NCBI GenBank assembly: GCA_945900945.1
Contig: CAMDKL010000010.1
Coordinates: forward strand, 1 to 64,000
Reading direction: 5' to 3'
From: Pirellula staleyi DSM 6068
Lineage (GTDB): Bacteria; Planctomycetota; Planctomycetia; Pirellulales; Pirellulaceae
Length of the DNA: 64,000 bases
The translations under genes and the position numbers were made by a program. Shown in pieces: positions 1 to 9,234 of the stretch; position 1 is the stretch's first letter, and each line of letters opens with the position of its first letter. Under the pieces are notes generated by a model. It was not told where the DNA came from. It saw only the letters and a list, made by a program, of their open reading frames with translations, and did not search any database.

Positions 1-494
1 CCGTCCAATGCAATCTGGGGGATCTTTCGATTCGAATCTCCTTGCGCATACAAAGACATCGCGTGACCTAATTCACGTAAGTTTGAAACACAAAAACTCT
101 TTCGCGAGGATTCGCGGGAATACCAAACGCTAGGAAGCAATATTGAAAGAAGGACAATACCCGCAGCTAACGCAACCAAGCTGTCAACCCATGCTAAACG
201 CGTGGCGCGGTCGCTCTCGAAAAGAGGCTGTGACATCCGCTCACTTTGGTTGCTCGGCAATGAATCACTTTGCTCCGTCTGTTCGATCAGAGCCATCGTA
301 GTGGCCGTTAAATCGGCAACCGGTTCTACGGGGTTAGACAAATTCCGAATGGGATCGAGCAACTCTCTTAAATCTTCGATCCGTTGACGCAATTTCGAAT
401 CCGAAATGGTCAATGATTCGATTCGCCATTGCTCTGCTTCAGGCAATGCTAAGAGCAAATACCCAAAAAGAGTTTCGTCGGAGATGCGGCTCAT
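1..494 (-). CDS. Putative anti-sigma factor with DUF1559-like periplasmic part (partial, runs off left edge)
   Basis: This open frame has no stop before the window edge, so 164 codons are visible. It starts at an ATG at 494, 64 bases downstream of the ECF sigma factor on the same strand, which is the usual place for a cognate anti-sigma factor. Residues 1-70 are a soluble helical part (MSRISDETLFGYLLLALPEA) resembling planctomycete anti-sigma N-termini, but without the zinc-binding HxxxCxxC motif. A single membrane helix follows near residue 110. The part after it (RESSRKSFCVSNLRELGHAM) aligns well with the region after the prepilin helix of the DUF1559 protein at 19976-20980 of this window: shared LLP.V, RE..R, C..NL, G.A, Y and IP. 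Family membership is inferred; the visible open frame and membrane helix are direct observations. Confidence 0.7.
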   Translation of the reverse strand, partial: MSRISDETLFGYLLLALPEAEQWRIESLTISDSKLRQRIEDLRELLDPIRNLSNPVEPVADLTATTMALIEQTEQSDSLPSNQSERMSQPLFESDRATRLAWVDSLVALAAGIVLLSILLPSVWYSRESSRKSFCVSNLRELGHAMSLYAQGDSNRKIPQIALD

Positions 495-558
495 CGAAGC
501 ATGGCTCAGTGTGCAAACGAATCATTGATAAGTATCAAGCACATCGACATCGAGCGAA

Positions 559-1224
559 TTAAGAATCGCGAGACGTCGATGAATCACTCATACGCATCCA
601 AATCTGGTTCAGTTTGCGGATTGCGGTAAAAACTCGACTTTTTACTGTGCCGATTGGGATTTGCAAAATTTCGGCGATATCTGAGTACTTCATTCCTTCG
701 TAAAAAGCAAGCTGAATCAATTGTTGGGTTGGCTCGCTGAGCTCTTGGACTGCGGCTCGTACTCTGAAACCGGTCTCATTGGAAATTGCCTTCTCGTCTG
801 GCGGAGGTACATTTCCGGACAAGTGATTGATCATCGAATCCTCCGAGTCACCGTACGAGGTTTTGGCATCTAGACTGGCGACCTGATGACGTCGATTGCG
901 TCTCAAATAATCAATTGCCTTGTTGCTTGCAATTGCGTAGAGCCAAGGTCGAAATCGCCGTCCGGTCTCGAACTGTTCGATTCTTAAATGAACGCTCAGA
1001 AAAGTCGCTTGAAAGACATCTTCCGCCTGCTGAACATCGAATAAAAATCTGCGCAAAAACGTATAGAGCTCCCGTTCGTAACGACGCACTAGTCTTTCAA
1101 AATCTTGCGAGTTACGAGTCTGCAAATAAGCATTGACGATTTCCTCGTCGGTTAACTCCGCTGGCTTTGTGCTGAGCCCTAACAAATCCATCTCGACGAC
1201 TGGTGTATCCATTTGCGGTTTCAT
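559..1224 (-). CDS. RNA polymerase sigma factor, ECF family
   Basis: A sigma-70 family factor of 221 residues from the ATG at 1224; a TTG at 1236 in the same frame is an alternative start. Region 2 is clear in the first half (FERLVRRYERELYTFLRRFL, then AEDVFQATFLSVHLR and RPWLYAIASNKAIDYLRR). Region 4 lies at the C-terminus with a helix-turn-helix (YSDIAEILQIPIGTVKSRVF). A linker of about 40 residues separates them. It would direct core RNA polymerase to a specific set of promoters. The downstream partial membrane gene is a candidate cognate anti-sigma factor, so the pair is probably controlled by a signal outside the cytoplasm. The target promoters cannot be told from the sequence. Confidence 0.93.
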   Translation of the reverse strand: MKPQMDTPVVEMDLLGLSTKPAELTDEEIVNAYLQTRNSQDFERLVRRYERELYTFLRRFLFDVQQAEDVFQATFLSVHLRIEQFETGRRFRPWLYAIASNKAIDYLRRNRRHQVASLDAKTSYGDSEDSMINHLSGNVPPPDEKAISNETGFRVRAAVQELSEPTQQLIQLAFYEGMKYSDIAEILQIPIGTVKSRVFTAIRKLNQIWMRMSDSSTSRDS

Positions 1225-1467
1225 CGTTGATCTCAAATTCCTGCGATGACGACGAAAAATAAGGCCGAAAGGGCAATAACGACTTTTCGGGCCATCTCAA
1301 TGCCAGAAAAACCAAACCATTAAAATTATTGTAGTCCAATGCTAGGATCGGAGTCAAAGAGTTTGGTGGGCAACATTCATGGATTATTCAAAATTGATTG
1401 ACAGATTTCGCCAGGCTGATAGGCTCTCAATCCGTTGGTTTTTTGTCTGGGTGCAAGGAGATTGCGA

Positions 1468-3201
1468 ATGAATCGGGGATACCGCTGGGCCAGTTCAGGC
1501 GACTTAAATGCCTATTTTGGATTGCTCCTGGACAATATGGCTGGCCTAGTGCTCATGGTAGGGTTACTGGTTGGGGGGTTTGGAATACCCTCCGATTTTG
1601 TCTTAAGTCGCATGGTGCCGGGAACAGCGATTGGAGTCCTCGTTGGGAACTTGCTCTATTTTTTCCTTGCTCTCCGGTTAGCAAATAAAACGGGTCGTCA
1701 GGACGTGACCGCAATGCCGCTCGGCTTGGACACCCCGAGTATTTTTGGACTTTCTATCTTTGTGGTGGGGGCGGCATACTCAACAGCACTTCAGTCAGGA
1801 TCTTTGCCAGAGCAGGCGGCAATTTACGCTTGGCACATCGGTATTTGCTGCATGATATACACAGGGCTTTTCAAATTGGTCTGTGCGTTTGCAGGCGCTT
1901 GGGTCCGTAAAGTTATTCCACGTGCTGGACTTTTCGGTTCGCTGACGTCTATCGCTCTGGTGATAATTAGTTTCATTCCTTTGGTTGATGTATTTCGTGA
2001 ACCAATCGTCGGATTGGTTGCCCTCGCCATTGTTTTGACAAGCTTGGTTGGACAGGTGCCAATGCCGTTCAAGATTCCTGGAACTCTCGCTGCGTTGATT
2101 GTCGGTGGCGTCCTACATTATATTCAACTGTTTGTGACCGGGCAACCGTTTGCGACTTTGGAGTCTTTGGCTCCGGGTTTGCCGCCCACCGAGTGGATGT
2201 CTGCGCTCGGTTTTGATTGGTGGAAACAAATGGGGGCTGCTGTCAACTACTTGCCAGTCGCGATTCCGTTCGCTTTAGGTACCGTCGTGGGGGGCATCGA
2301 TTGTACGGAATCTGCGAGTGCTGCGGGTGATAACTATTCGACAGGCCAAATTCTAGGGGTAGAAGCCTTCGCAACATTGATCGCAGGTCTTTTTGGTGGC
2401 GTCACGCAGACCACTCCTTACATTGGTCATCCAGCATACAAAACCATGGGCGGAAGAGCCGCATATGTACTTGGAACTGCGATAACGATTGGTGCAGTCG
2501 GGCTCCTAGGCGGTTTCAGTTATTTCTATTTATTGATACCCAAAGCTGCGGTGTATCCCATATTAATATTTGTTGGACTCGAGATTTCAGCACAAAGCTT
2601 TTTGGCAACTCCAAAACGACATTACCCCGCCTTGGTCTTAGCCTGTGTACCGGCCTTGGCCTTCTTGGCTTATCTATATGCAGACCAACTGCTTGGCGGA
2701 TTTGGCATCCAGTCCGTGACCGAAAATTCTTCGCTACGGCCCGAACTCCAGCAAGCGTTAGATAGTTTGGCCGCGAACGCGGGAGGGGACCCACAGTTGA
2801 CGAAACACCTCAAGACGATTGAATCCTCATTTCAGATTCGTCCCGATCTTCTTTCGGATCTGCAAACGGTCCACATTCTCAAACAGGGCTTCATCTTGAC
2901 GAGTTTGCTCTGGGCATCGGCATTAGCTATGGCGATTGATAGGCGCATGAATCAAGCAGCGATTTTCACAGCGATTGCCGGTTTGTTTACCTTGTTTGGA
3001 TTGATTCATTCGCCGCTATCAAATAATGCGTTGTTCCTTCCGATGGGAATACCAGGACTTTCAGAGTCCTGGGTTTTGCCAAAGGAAAAGATGTCCTCCA
3101 TGCTACACCTCGCCTTCGGCTACTTTGCAACCAGCAGTTTGTTTGTCCTTTGGGGAAACTATTTGAACCGCACGGGCCAAACGCAATGCGAACTTGAATA
3201 G
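1468..3201 (+). CDS. NCS2/AzgA-like nucleobase permease family protein
   Basis: An inner-membrane transporter of 577 residues. The ATG at 1468 is preferred over the upstream start at 1435 because AAGGAG at 1455-1460 sits seven bases before it. About twelve hydrophobic helices are visible. The segment DCTESASAAGDNYSTGQILG followed by GLFGGVTQTTPYIGHPAYK matches the conserved core of xanthine/uracil and AzgA-type purine permeases. Family members usually use proton or sodium symport, but the substrate is not evident here. A hydrophilic loop near residues 415-470 is longer than in typical members. The gene is divergent from the sigma factor and is followed 66 bases later by an esterase gene. Confidence 0.85.
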   Translation: MNRGYRWASSGDLNAYFGLLLDNMAGLVLMVGLLVGGFGIPSDFVLSRMVPGTAIGVLVGNLLYFFLALRLANKTGRQDVTAMPLGLDTPSIFGLSIFVVGAAYSTALQSGSLPEQAAIYAWHIGICCMIYTGLFKLVCAFAGAWVRKVIPRAGLFGSLTSIALVIISFIPLVDVFREPIVGLVALAIVLTSLVGQVPMPFKIPGTLAALIVGGVLHYIQLFVTGQPFATLESLAPGLPPTEWMSALGFDWWKQMGAAVNYLPVAIPFALGTVVGGIDCTESASAAGDNYSTGQILGVEAFATLIAGLFGGVTQTTPYIGHPAYKTMGGRAAYVLGTAITIGAVGLLGGFSYFYLLIPKAAVYPILIFVGLEISAQSFLATPKRHYPALVLACVPALAFLAYLYADQLLGGFGIQSVTENSSLRPELQQALDSLAANAGGDPQLTKHLKTIESSFQIRPDLLSDLQTVHILKQGFILTSLLWASALAMAIDRRMNQAAIFTAIAGLFTLFGLIHSPLSNNALFLPMGIPGLSESWVLPKEKMSSMLHLAFGYFATSSLFVLWGNYLNRTGQTQCELE

Positions 3202-3267
3202 CCTCGCTCGTCGTGCTAAAATCCCTCCTCAGCTACCGTTCAGGTCTAGTGGTTTTTGTTGTACTCC

Positions 3268-4191
3268 ATGGAGCAACGCATGCGTTTCTTACTTATTAGT
3301 GTCATGACCATTTCGCTCATGAACATAACGCTCCAGGTTAAGGCGAATGAGGCGTTCAACTATGTTCAGTTACAGGATGTTGTCTTCGCTGAAGTTCATG
3401 GAACAGGCCTTTTAATGGATGTCTTTACTCCAACGGGTCCGGCGAACGGACACGCTATCGTGGATATCGCAAGCGGTGCTTGGTATTCGGACCGGAGCAA
3501 GATTCGCGACCATACTCTAGCTCAGCTCTACACCACTTTTTGCGGTCGAGGCTATGTCGTATTTGCCATTCGTCCAGGCTCTAAAACGCGATACACAGCA
3601 CTCGAAATGGACCAGCACGTCAAATTGGGGATTCGCTATGTCAAAGCGAATGCAGACAAATTCAAGATCGACGCAAATAAACTGGGACTGACAGGTGCGT
3701 CCGCGGGTGGCCATTTAGCAACCTTGGCAGCATTGACACCCGCTGCAAGTGATCCAGTCGCAAAGAACAAGATGGAACGGCACGACACCTCTGTAGCAGC
3801 GGTTGCAGTATTTTTTCCACCAACCGATTTTCTGGAATGGCGAGATGGGAAAATGGTCGATCCCAAAGTTCTTGGCCCGCTATTGGCCGTTGGAGCAAAC
3901 TCGGCCAACGAAGGAACGTTGCATGGTAAAAGCAACGAAGAACTTCAGGAGATGGCCAAGGCAATCTCGCCAGTTTATCAAGTACGGAAACCTAGCGTGC
4001 CCTTTTTGTTGATTCACGGTGACGCAGATGAAGTTGTTCCGCTTTCGCATTCACAAAAGTTGGTGAAAGCCATCCAAGCCGCAGGAGGCTCAGCCGAACT
4101 CATGGTCAAACAAGGGGGTGGCCACCCGTGGCTAACCCTCCCAGTCGAAGTTGCAGTAATGGCTGATTGGTTTGACAAGCAGCTCAAGTAA
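3268..4191 (+). CDS. Secreted alpha/beta hydrolase (esterase/lipase-like)
   Basis: A 307-residue secreted hydrolase, counting from the ATG at 3268; an ATG at 3280 would fit the signal peptide equally well (MRFLLISVMTISLMNITLQV, cut after KA). The catalytic serine is Ser145 in LGLTGASAGGHLA. The acid residue is in HGDADEVVP near residue 255, and the histidine in GGGHPW near the C-terminus. This arrangement is the BD-FAE/carboxylesterase type, in which acyl or acetyl esters are cleaved, often from polysaccharides. The oxyanion segment is not the classic HGGG. The substrate is unknown. The stop codon lies ten bases from the end of the convergent rhodanese gene. Confidence 0.85.
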   Translation: MEQRMRFLLISVMTISLMNITLQVKANEAFNYVQLQDVVFAEVHGTGLLMDVFTPTGPANGHAIVDIASGAWYSDRSKIRDHTLAQLYTTFCGRGYVVFAIRPGSKTRYTALEMDQHVKLGIRYVKANADKFKIDANKLGLTGASAGGHLATLAALTPAASDPVAKNKMERHDTSVAAVAVFFPPTDFLEWRDGKMVDPKVLGPLLAVGANSANEGTLHGKSNEELQEMAKAISPVYQVRKPSVPFLLIHGDADEVVPLSHSQKLVKAIQAAGGSAELMVKQGGGHPWLTLPVEVAVMADWFDKQLK

Positions 4192-4200
4192 TAATCGGCA

Positions 4201-4599
4201 CTACTTTTTCTCGTTCTTGAATCCAGCTTCGAGCAGCTCTTGGTAACCAGGCTTCAATGGTCGTACGTCGTAACCGTACTTTTCAATGATCTTTCCTGCT
4301 CGAATCGCTCGATACCCAACCATGCAATGCGTATAGACAATGATGTCTTTAGGCAGTTTCTCTCGCAGCTTTTTCTCGTCGAATTTATCTTGAAGATCTC
4401 TCCATGGCAGATGAACTGCACCCTCGATATGGCCGTCATTCCATTCAACCAATTCGCGAACATCGACCAGAATCGCCTTCTTTTCAGCAATTCGTTCTTT
4501 GACCGTTTTAAGCGAATCCTCGGTATGTTGAAGCTCGGCAAGCGGAAGCCAAGAAACCGACAATAATGAGATTACGCCCATCACCATTATTTTTAACAT
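4201..4599 (-). CDS. Secreted single-domain rhodanese-like protein
   Basis: A 132-residue protein with an N-terminal hydrophobic segment (MLKIMVMGVISLLSVSWLPL) that should act as a signal peptide or anchor, followed by one rhodanese domain. The active-site loop HCMVGYRA contains the catalytic Cys92 and the arginine expected for persulfide handling. Other family marks are LVDVRELVEW and GHIEGAVHLP. Proteins of this kind move sulfur as a persulfide, but periplasmic single-domain forms rarely have a known substrate. The gene stands alone, convergent with the esterase gene and about 100 bases downstream of the M20 gene on the same strand. Confidence 0.88.
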   Translation of the reverse strand: MLKIMVMGVISLLSVSWLPLAELQHTEDSLKTVKERIAEKKAILVDVRELVEWNDGHIEGAVHLPWRDLQDKFDEKKLREKLPKDIIVYTHCMVGYRAIRAGKIIEKYGYDVRPLKPGYQELLEAGFKNEKK

Positions 4600-4703
4600 A
4601 TTAAGTTACCCCATCTGCTCTCTAAGTTTATGATGCGATCCAAACGTCAATGCTATCGACATAATAGTACCCATAAAGTCTACCAGAGCCAATCCGGCAT
4701 TGC

Positions 4704-6041
4704 TTACTGCAAAAGCTCAACAGCACCTGCCGCCATGGTTAGGATGGCAGTGGGAAGCGTTTTATCGATATCTGGGTAATAGTCAGGTGCATGTAGGCTG
4801 ATGGTTTGCCCGCGACGTTGCATGGCGTCAAATCGCCCTGATTCAATTGTTCCTATTCGATACATAACGCTAGGTACCCCAGCGATGCCGAATTGGCTAA
4901 AGTCCTCGCCCCCCATCACCTGATCGGCCTCGCCGACTCGAGCCTTTCCGATCGTTTCCTCGAGCGTCTTGCGAAGTCGTTTGGTCAGTTCCAAGTTGTT
5001 GTAAAGCGCCGGTGTTCCATCGGAAAGCGAAATGATTGGCTCGTCGGCACCATAAGCGGCAGCAATAGCTTTTGCTTTCCGATGGATGGAATCGATCAGC
5101 AGCTTTCGAACCTCCGGTGTGTAGCTTCGAACCGTCAATTGCAGATCGCAACGGTCGCTAATGATATTGTGTTTGGTACCAGCGTGGATGGCCCCCACGG
5201 TGATGACCGCAGGTTCGGTCGGTTTCACTTCACGGCTCACGATCGTTTGCAAACTCATCACCAACTCAGCCGCTTGAACGATGGGATCGATGGTGGTGTT
5301 CGGGGCTGCACCGTGGCCGCCTCGCCCTTTGACGACGATATCGACGCTATCCACATTCGCCATCATGTATCCTTCTCGCAACGCTACCGTAGCGGCTTTG
5401 GCTGCTTCACAGTGAAGCGCCAACGCAAAATCCGGTTTTGGAAATCTGGTAAACAGTCCGTCGTCTAGCATCTTTTGAGCACCACCACCGCGTTCTTCGG
5501 CAGGTTGGCCAATGAGCATGAGCGTTCCTCGCCAACGATCTTTGTGTGCGGCCAGCAATCGGCCTATCGCGATCAAATTGGTCATGTGAACATCGTGACC
5601 ACACGCATGCATGATACCTGCGGTAGCCCCCGAAGCGAGCGTAGTCTTCTTGGTGGACGCTTTGGGTAATCCTGTGGCCTCGCTCACTGGCAAAGCATCG
5701 AGATCCGTTCGCAACATAAGAGTTGGACCCGATCCATTCTTCATCAATGCCACGACGCCATGCCCGCCAACGCCGGTCGTCACGTCAAACCCCGCTTTCG
5801 TCCAAGCCGCAGCAATGTATTTTGCCGTCTCCTGTTCCTGATACGAGAGTTCTGGATTCTCATGGAGCCACCAGTAGTCCTCAACCAGAGATTCCAAGTT
5901 TGCATCGATCCAGTTTTGGATCCATTCGGTTGATTCAACTTTTAGACTAGCCCGTTTAGGCTCGTGCCCCAAAACGTTGAGGCTGCAAAAAAGAAAACCA
6001 ACAGACAGACTGACCACCGTCGTAAGACGTAGAAGAACCAT
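4704..6041 (-). CDS. M20-family amidohydrolase/peptidase (N-acyl amino acid hydrolase-like), secreted
   Basis: A metal-dependent amidohydrolase of 445 residues. The ATG at 6041 is chosen because it begins a good signal peptide (MVLLRLTTVVSLSVGFLFCS) and has GAGG eight bases upstream; the longer frame up to 6107 adds no family-like sequence. Conserved metal-site motifs are HACGHDVH, GQPAEERGGG, ALHCE and MGGEDFSQF. Members hydrolyse N-acyl amino acids, hippurate or indole-acetyl conjugates; the closest general resemblance is to the AmhX/HipO group. The signal peptide suggests that the enzyme acts in the periplasm on scavenged acyl-amino acids or peptides. The precise substrate is not visible. 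Confidence 0.9.
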   Translation of the reverse strand: MVLLRLTTVVSLSVGFLFCSLNVLGHEPKRASLKVESTEWIQNWIDANLESLVEDYWWLHENPELSYQEQETAKYIAAAWTKAGFDVTTGVGGHGVVALMKNGSGPTLMLRTDLDALPVSEATGLPKASTKKTTLASGATAGIMHACGHDVHMTNLIAIGRLLAAHKDRWRGTLMLIGQPAEERGGGAQKMLDDGLFTRFPKPDFALALHCEAAKAATVALREGYMMANVDSVDIVVKGRGGHGAAPNTTIDPIVQAAELVMSLQTIVSREVKPTEPAVITVGAIHAGTKHNIISDRCDLQLTVRSYTPEVRKLLIDSIHRKAKAIAAAYGADEPIISLSDGTPALYNNLELTKRLRKTLEETIGKARVGEADQVMGGEDFSQFGIAGVPSVMYRIGTIESGRFDAMQRRGQTISLHAPDYYPDIDKTLPTAILTMAAGAVELLQ

Positions 6042-6077
6042 GAGACAAACCTCTTTTATAAGGAGAAATTTAGTAGC

Positions 6078-6126
6078 GAAGCGTAGCTTCGGAGACCGCG
6101 TTTCCAAGCTGGAGCTTAGGAACGAG
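6078..6126. repeat. Short interspersed palindromic repeat
   Basis: Between the M20 gene and gatB lie a perfect six-base hairpin (CGAAGC, loop GTA, GCTTCG at 6078-6092) and then an imperfect inverted repeat near 6099-6126 with arms GTTTCCAAGCT and AGCTTAGGAAC. The second unit resembles a repeat commonly scattered between genes in planctomycete genomes. No T-tract follows, so a terminator function is not supported. Confidence 0.5.
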
Positions 6127-6143
6127 TGAAACCTGAGCCACCG

Positions 6144-7637
6144 TTAAAACGTTCCCGACTCGATCAGTCGTTGACAAATCTCTTGAACTTGTTTCGGATC
6201 TACATTTTTGTTTTTCTTCTTTGCAGGTCCGACCAAGGAAGCCAACGCCTTGCTATTTCCAGCCCGAACCTTTTCGATCACACCTGGATTTTCCGCCAGT
6301 AGTTGCTTGCAAAGCGTTTCCAGCTCGCTGGAATCGACCTGAGCAATTCCTAAGGATTCGATAGCCTTTTCGACGGTCAATCCTGGTTCGAAAATCATTT
6401 TGACCAACGCTTCCTTGCCACGCGTCGTATCCAGTTGTCCGTTTTCAATTGCAATGAGTAGTTTCGCGAGCGAATCGGCACCTATGGGATAGGATTCGAT
6501 CTCGGTGTTGTTTTCATTGAGATACCGTAGGACATCTTGCAACATCCAGGACGTCGCTCGCTTTGGCGAAGCCCCTTGCTCCACTAGCCTCTCGAAATAC
6601 TCAATGACAGCACGTCCTCGTTGGACCAGTGATTCGGCTTCGCTCGGTTTGAGCGAATGCTTTTCAATGAGAGACTTTCGAATTGTCGCTGGCGTTTTCG
6701 TCGCAGCAGACTTCGCGAGTTCGATCTCTTTTTCGGTTAGAATAACCGGCACTAAATCGGGGCAGGGAAAGTAACGATAGTCCGCTGAATCTTCTTTCTC
6801 ACGTTGCATTTCCGTTTCGCCGGCAGCATCATTCCAGCCCCGCGTTTGTTTTGGAGACTGGCCAATCGCGAGTCCAGTCTCTTGGAACACCGTGTACTGA
6901 CGGGTCGATTCAAAAAGTACTGCCCGTTCTACAGCTCGGAAACTATTGAGGTTCTTTATTTCAACGATCGGTGTTGCAATCGTTTTGCCATCGCGTTGTA
7001 GATGCAAGTTGACGTTTGCGTCAGCGCGAAGCGATCCCTCCTGCATGTTGCCGTCGGTAATGCCCAAGAACATCATCAACAGACGCATCTCGGTCAAATA
7101 GTTTTTCGCTTCCTCAGCGCTCGAAAGCTCTGGTTCGGAAACGATTTCGAGAAGCGGTGTACCAGCCCGATTCAGATCGATTCGAGTATCAGCTCGACCT
7201 GCAACCTCATCGTGCATGCTCTTGCCAGCATCCTCCTCGAGGTGTGCGCGAACAAGGGCAATCCTCTTGCGACTCGGTTCGCCGGTGACTGGGTCATGTG
7301 AATCGATTTCAAGAAAACCACCAGCGCAAATGGGCAAATCAAATTGGCTCGTTTGGTATCCTTTGGGGAGATCTGGGTAGAAATAGTTCTTTCTGTCCCA
7401 CTTAGTCAACGGAGCAATACGGCATTGAAGTGCGATTCCAGCACGGACTGCAAGTTCAATCGCCTTGGCATTGAGGACCGGCAGAGCACCCGGCAGTCCT
7501 AAGCAAACCGGGCAGACTTGTGTATTGGGCGAAGCGCCAAATTCGGTACGACATCGGCAAAAAAGCTTCGTCTCGGTCTTGAGTTGGACGTGTACCTCGA
7601 GCCCAATTACGGTCTTATAGGGAATTGTCGCGTTCAT
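6144..7637 (-). CDS. gatB: Aspartyl/glutamyl-tRNA(Asn/Gln) amidotransferase subunit B
   Basis: A full-length GatB of 497 residues (family norm about 480-500). It carries the expected sequence from the start: VIGLEVHVQL, the cysteines of FCRCRTEF and CPVCLGLPG, KNYFYPDLPKGYQTSQFD, the EEDAGK motif, and DLNRAGTPLLEIVSEPE. The C-terminal YqeY-like tail domain ends with DPKQVQEICQRLI. With GatA and GatC it transamidates Glu-tRNA(Gln) or Asp-tRNA(Asn) in the cytoplasm; GatB binds the tRNA and phosphorylates the misacylated residue. gatA and gatC are not in this window, so the genes are scattered here. Confidence 0.97.
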   Translation of the reverse strand: MNATIPYKTVIGLEVHVQLKTETKLFCRCRTEFGASPNTQVCPVCLGLPGALPVLNAKAIELAVRAGIALQCRIAPLTKWDRKNYFYPDLPKGYQTSQFDLPICAGGFLEIDSHDPVTGEPSRKRIALVRAHLEEDAGKSMHDEVAGRADTRIDLNRAGTPLLEIVSEPELSSAEEAKNYLTEMRLLMMFLGITDGNMQEGSLRADANVNLHLQRDGKTIATPIVEIKNLNSFRAVERAVLFESTRQYTVFQETGLAIGQSPKQTRGWNDAAGETEMQREKEDSADYRYFPCPDLVPVILTEKEIELAKSAATKTPATIRKSLIEKHSLKPSEAESLVQRGRAVIEYFERLVEQGASPKRATSWMLQDVLRYLNENNTEIESYPIGADSLAKLLIAIENGQLDTTRGKEALVKMIFEPGLTVEKAIESLGIAQVDSSELETLCKQLLAENPGVIEKVRAGNSKALASLVGPAKKKNKNVDPKQVQEICQRLIESGTF

Positions 7638-7752
7638 GAAGGGAAATTAAGGAAAATAATGGATATCGTCAATTTCGAATTATTCTATCCGAATCCTAGA
7701 TAGATGCATGCATTGTGAAAATAACGGCAATAATTCAGGAACGCGTCTCCCC

Positions 7753-8247
7753 ATGACAGAGAAAATAGAAGCGATAGAAAAAGGCACAGTTAACTCAAAA
7801 GACCAGCCAGCGGGTCTAAAAAGTCCGACGGTTATCAGCTTGCGTCTGGCAGGTTGGCTGGTATTTATTTGCCTTGGGTTGCCACTCTGCCGTGGTTGTG
7901 GCGGAACCGTACAAACACCCATTGATGCATTGAACCTCGATTCCACAACCAATTTTGGCGATCTGATCTCAATCGCCATTCTATTAGGATCGTATGGCAA
8001 TGGCTTGCTCACCGCGATCCTCGTTAGTGTCGCGGCTTGGATGGTGAGTGAGAGACTTTGGCGGTTCACATTCAGCCTTCTTTCCGATCGTATTCAGCTA
8101 CTATCGGGCGATAGAACCATTCTGCAACTGGTTTTTCAAATAGGTGGAGGCTGTCAGAAACAACCTCCCCTTGCTTTCAGGCCAAGATCGACACTCGAGT
8201 TGATTCCCATCAGAGCTCTAGCGTTACTCCGACTTCTTTCGGACTGA
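7753..8247 (+). CDS. Hypothetical membrane protein, planctomycete type
   Basis: A 164-residue frame from the ATG at 7753. The first 120 residues look like a real protein: a charged N-terminus, a membrane helix (LAGWLVFICLGLPLC) ending in RGCGGTVQTPID, and a second helix (GNGLLTAILVSVAAW). The last 40 residues have no recognisable character and overlap the end of the convergent gene by 24 bases, so the C-terminus could be frame-shifted or random. No function can be assigned. Frames on the opposite strand here look like shadows. Confidence 0.5.
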   Translation: MTEKIEAIEKGTVNSKDQPAGLKSPTVISLRLAGWLVFICLGLPLCRGCGGTVQTPIDALNLDSTTNFGDLISIAILLGSYGNGLLTAILVSVAAWMVSERLWRFTFSLLSDRIQLLSGDRTILQLVFQIGGGCQKQPPLAFRPRSTLELIPIRALALLRLLSD

Positions 8248-9156
8248 CGTATGCATCCAGTCTTGCAAGGAAAGCTTCAGCTTTCCTTTCTGCTTCATAA
8301 TCTCCAAATTCATCTTCACGACTAGTTTCTCTCGATAGTCTTCCAATCGACTGTCCAAAACTTCTCGAATTCCTTTGCCTAGAAGTTCAGCCAATGGTCC
8401 GTGCAACTGACTGATACTATGGACCTCGAAGTCTCGTAATGCGACTGTAGCGTCCGTTACATTCGGCCGAAACTCGACGTCCGGAGGAATCTTAAGAGGG
8501 TTCACGATGACTTGAATTTCGCAGGCCACGTTTAACTCTACCGTCGCGTCTGCGTTGGTGGAAAGACTGATCAACTGAACATCGCGCCGCCATTCACTCA
8601 CTCTACCAAATAGTTTAAGTGGTGCTATTACCTGTGTAATGACTCGAATGGGACCTGCGTTTGGAAACTCGATCTGTTGTATGTTGACTTGCAGATTATC
8701 TGCTGGGACCACAAACTCGATATAATATCTTGACCAAGTTCCATGTTTAGCTGTCTTTGTTTTGCGTTTGGTTTCGATCTTCCAGCCTTCACGTCGAAGC
8801 TTGAGTCCGTCAAAGATCTCCTTTTCCCTACCCCACTTCCGATTGTCCTCAAAGCTCGGCGGCAAGTTTCGCAATACCAGCCATCTCACCCAGAATGAAA
8901 GCTCTTGGCGCTCATCCGCCGAGACGGGTATTGGCACTTCTGCCAGGGAGTCGGGTAGTAACAATTGTGGGGTTTTTGGACGTTCATCGATGGGAATTGT
9001 TTCGATATCCGAATCGAATAAGCTGCTCATGATTGGCAGAGTGGATTTGAAATGTTCCTGGCCCCAGGTCTCATTCAAGAGTAGGACGAAAGTCGACCAT
9101 GCAACAGCAACAAACAGGACGAATCGGCTGCTACTAGGTGTTTGTTCGAACAGCAT
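8224..9156 (-). CDS. Hypothetical protein with N-terminal membrane anchor
   Basis: A 310-residue protein not recognised as a named family. The N-terminus is a signal anchor or signal peptide (FVLFVAVAWSTFVLLLN). The rest is soluble, with a charged segment around residues 110-130 and a mixed beta/alpha pattern with many alternating hydrophobic positions (for example IRVITQVIAPLKLFGRV and VELNVACEIQVIV) that suggests a lipid-binding or barrel-like beta sheet. The C-terminus is a basic helix. It is divergent from the decayed locus at 9235. The coherent composition supports a real gene; the role is unknown. Confidence 0.75.
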   Translation of the reverse strand: MLFEQTPSSSRFVLFVAVAWSTFVLLLNETWGQEHFKSTLPIMSSLFDSDIETIPIDERPKTPQLLLPDSLAEVPIPVSADERQELSFWVRWLVLRNLPPSFEDNRKWGREKEIFDGLKLRREGWKIETKRKTKTAKHGTWSRYYIEFVVPADNLQVNIQQIEFPNAGPIRVITQVIAPLKLFGRVSEWRRDVQLISLSTNADATVELNVACEIQVIVNPLKIPPDVEFRPNVTDATVALRDFEVHSISQLHGPLAELLGKGIREVLDSRLEDYREKLVVKMNLEIMKQKGKLKLSLQDWMHTSVRKKSE

Positions 9157-9234
9157 GTGCCCACTACCGGTTAGAATTGGCGGTTAGAAGAATCGCTCCC
9201 CGTTTCATAAAATCCCACTATAGAATTTTCGAGA

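Noticed and set aside
4893-5468. 191-codon plus-strand frame inside the M20 gene
   Set aside because: It is antisense to strongly conserved M20 motifs and shows no pattern of its own.
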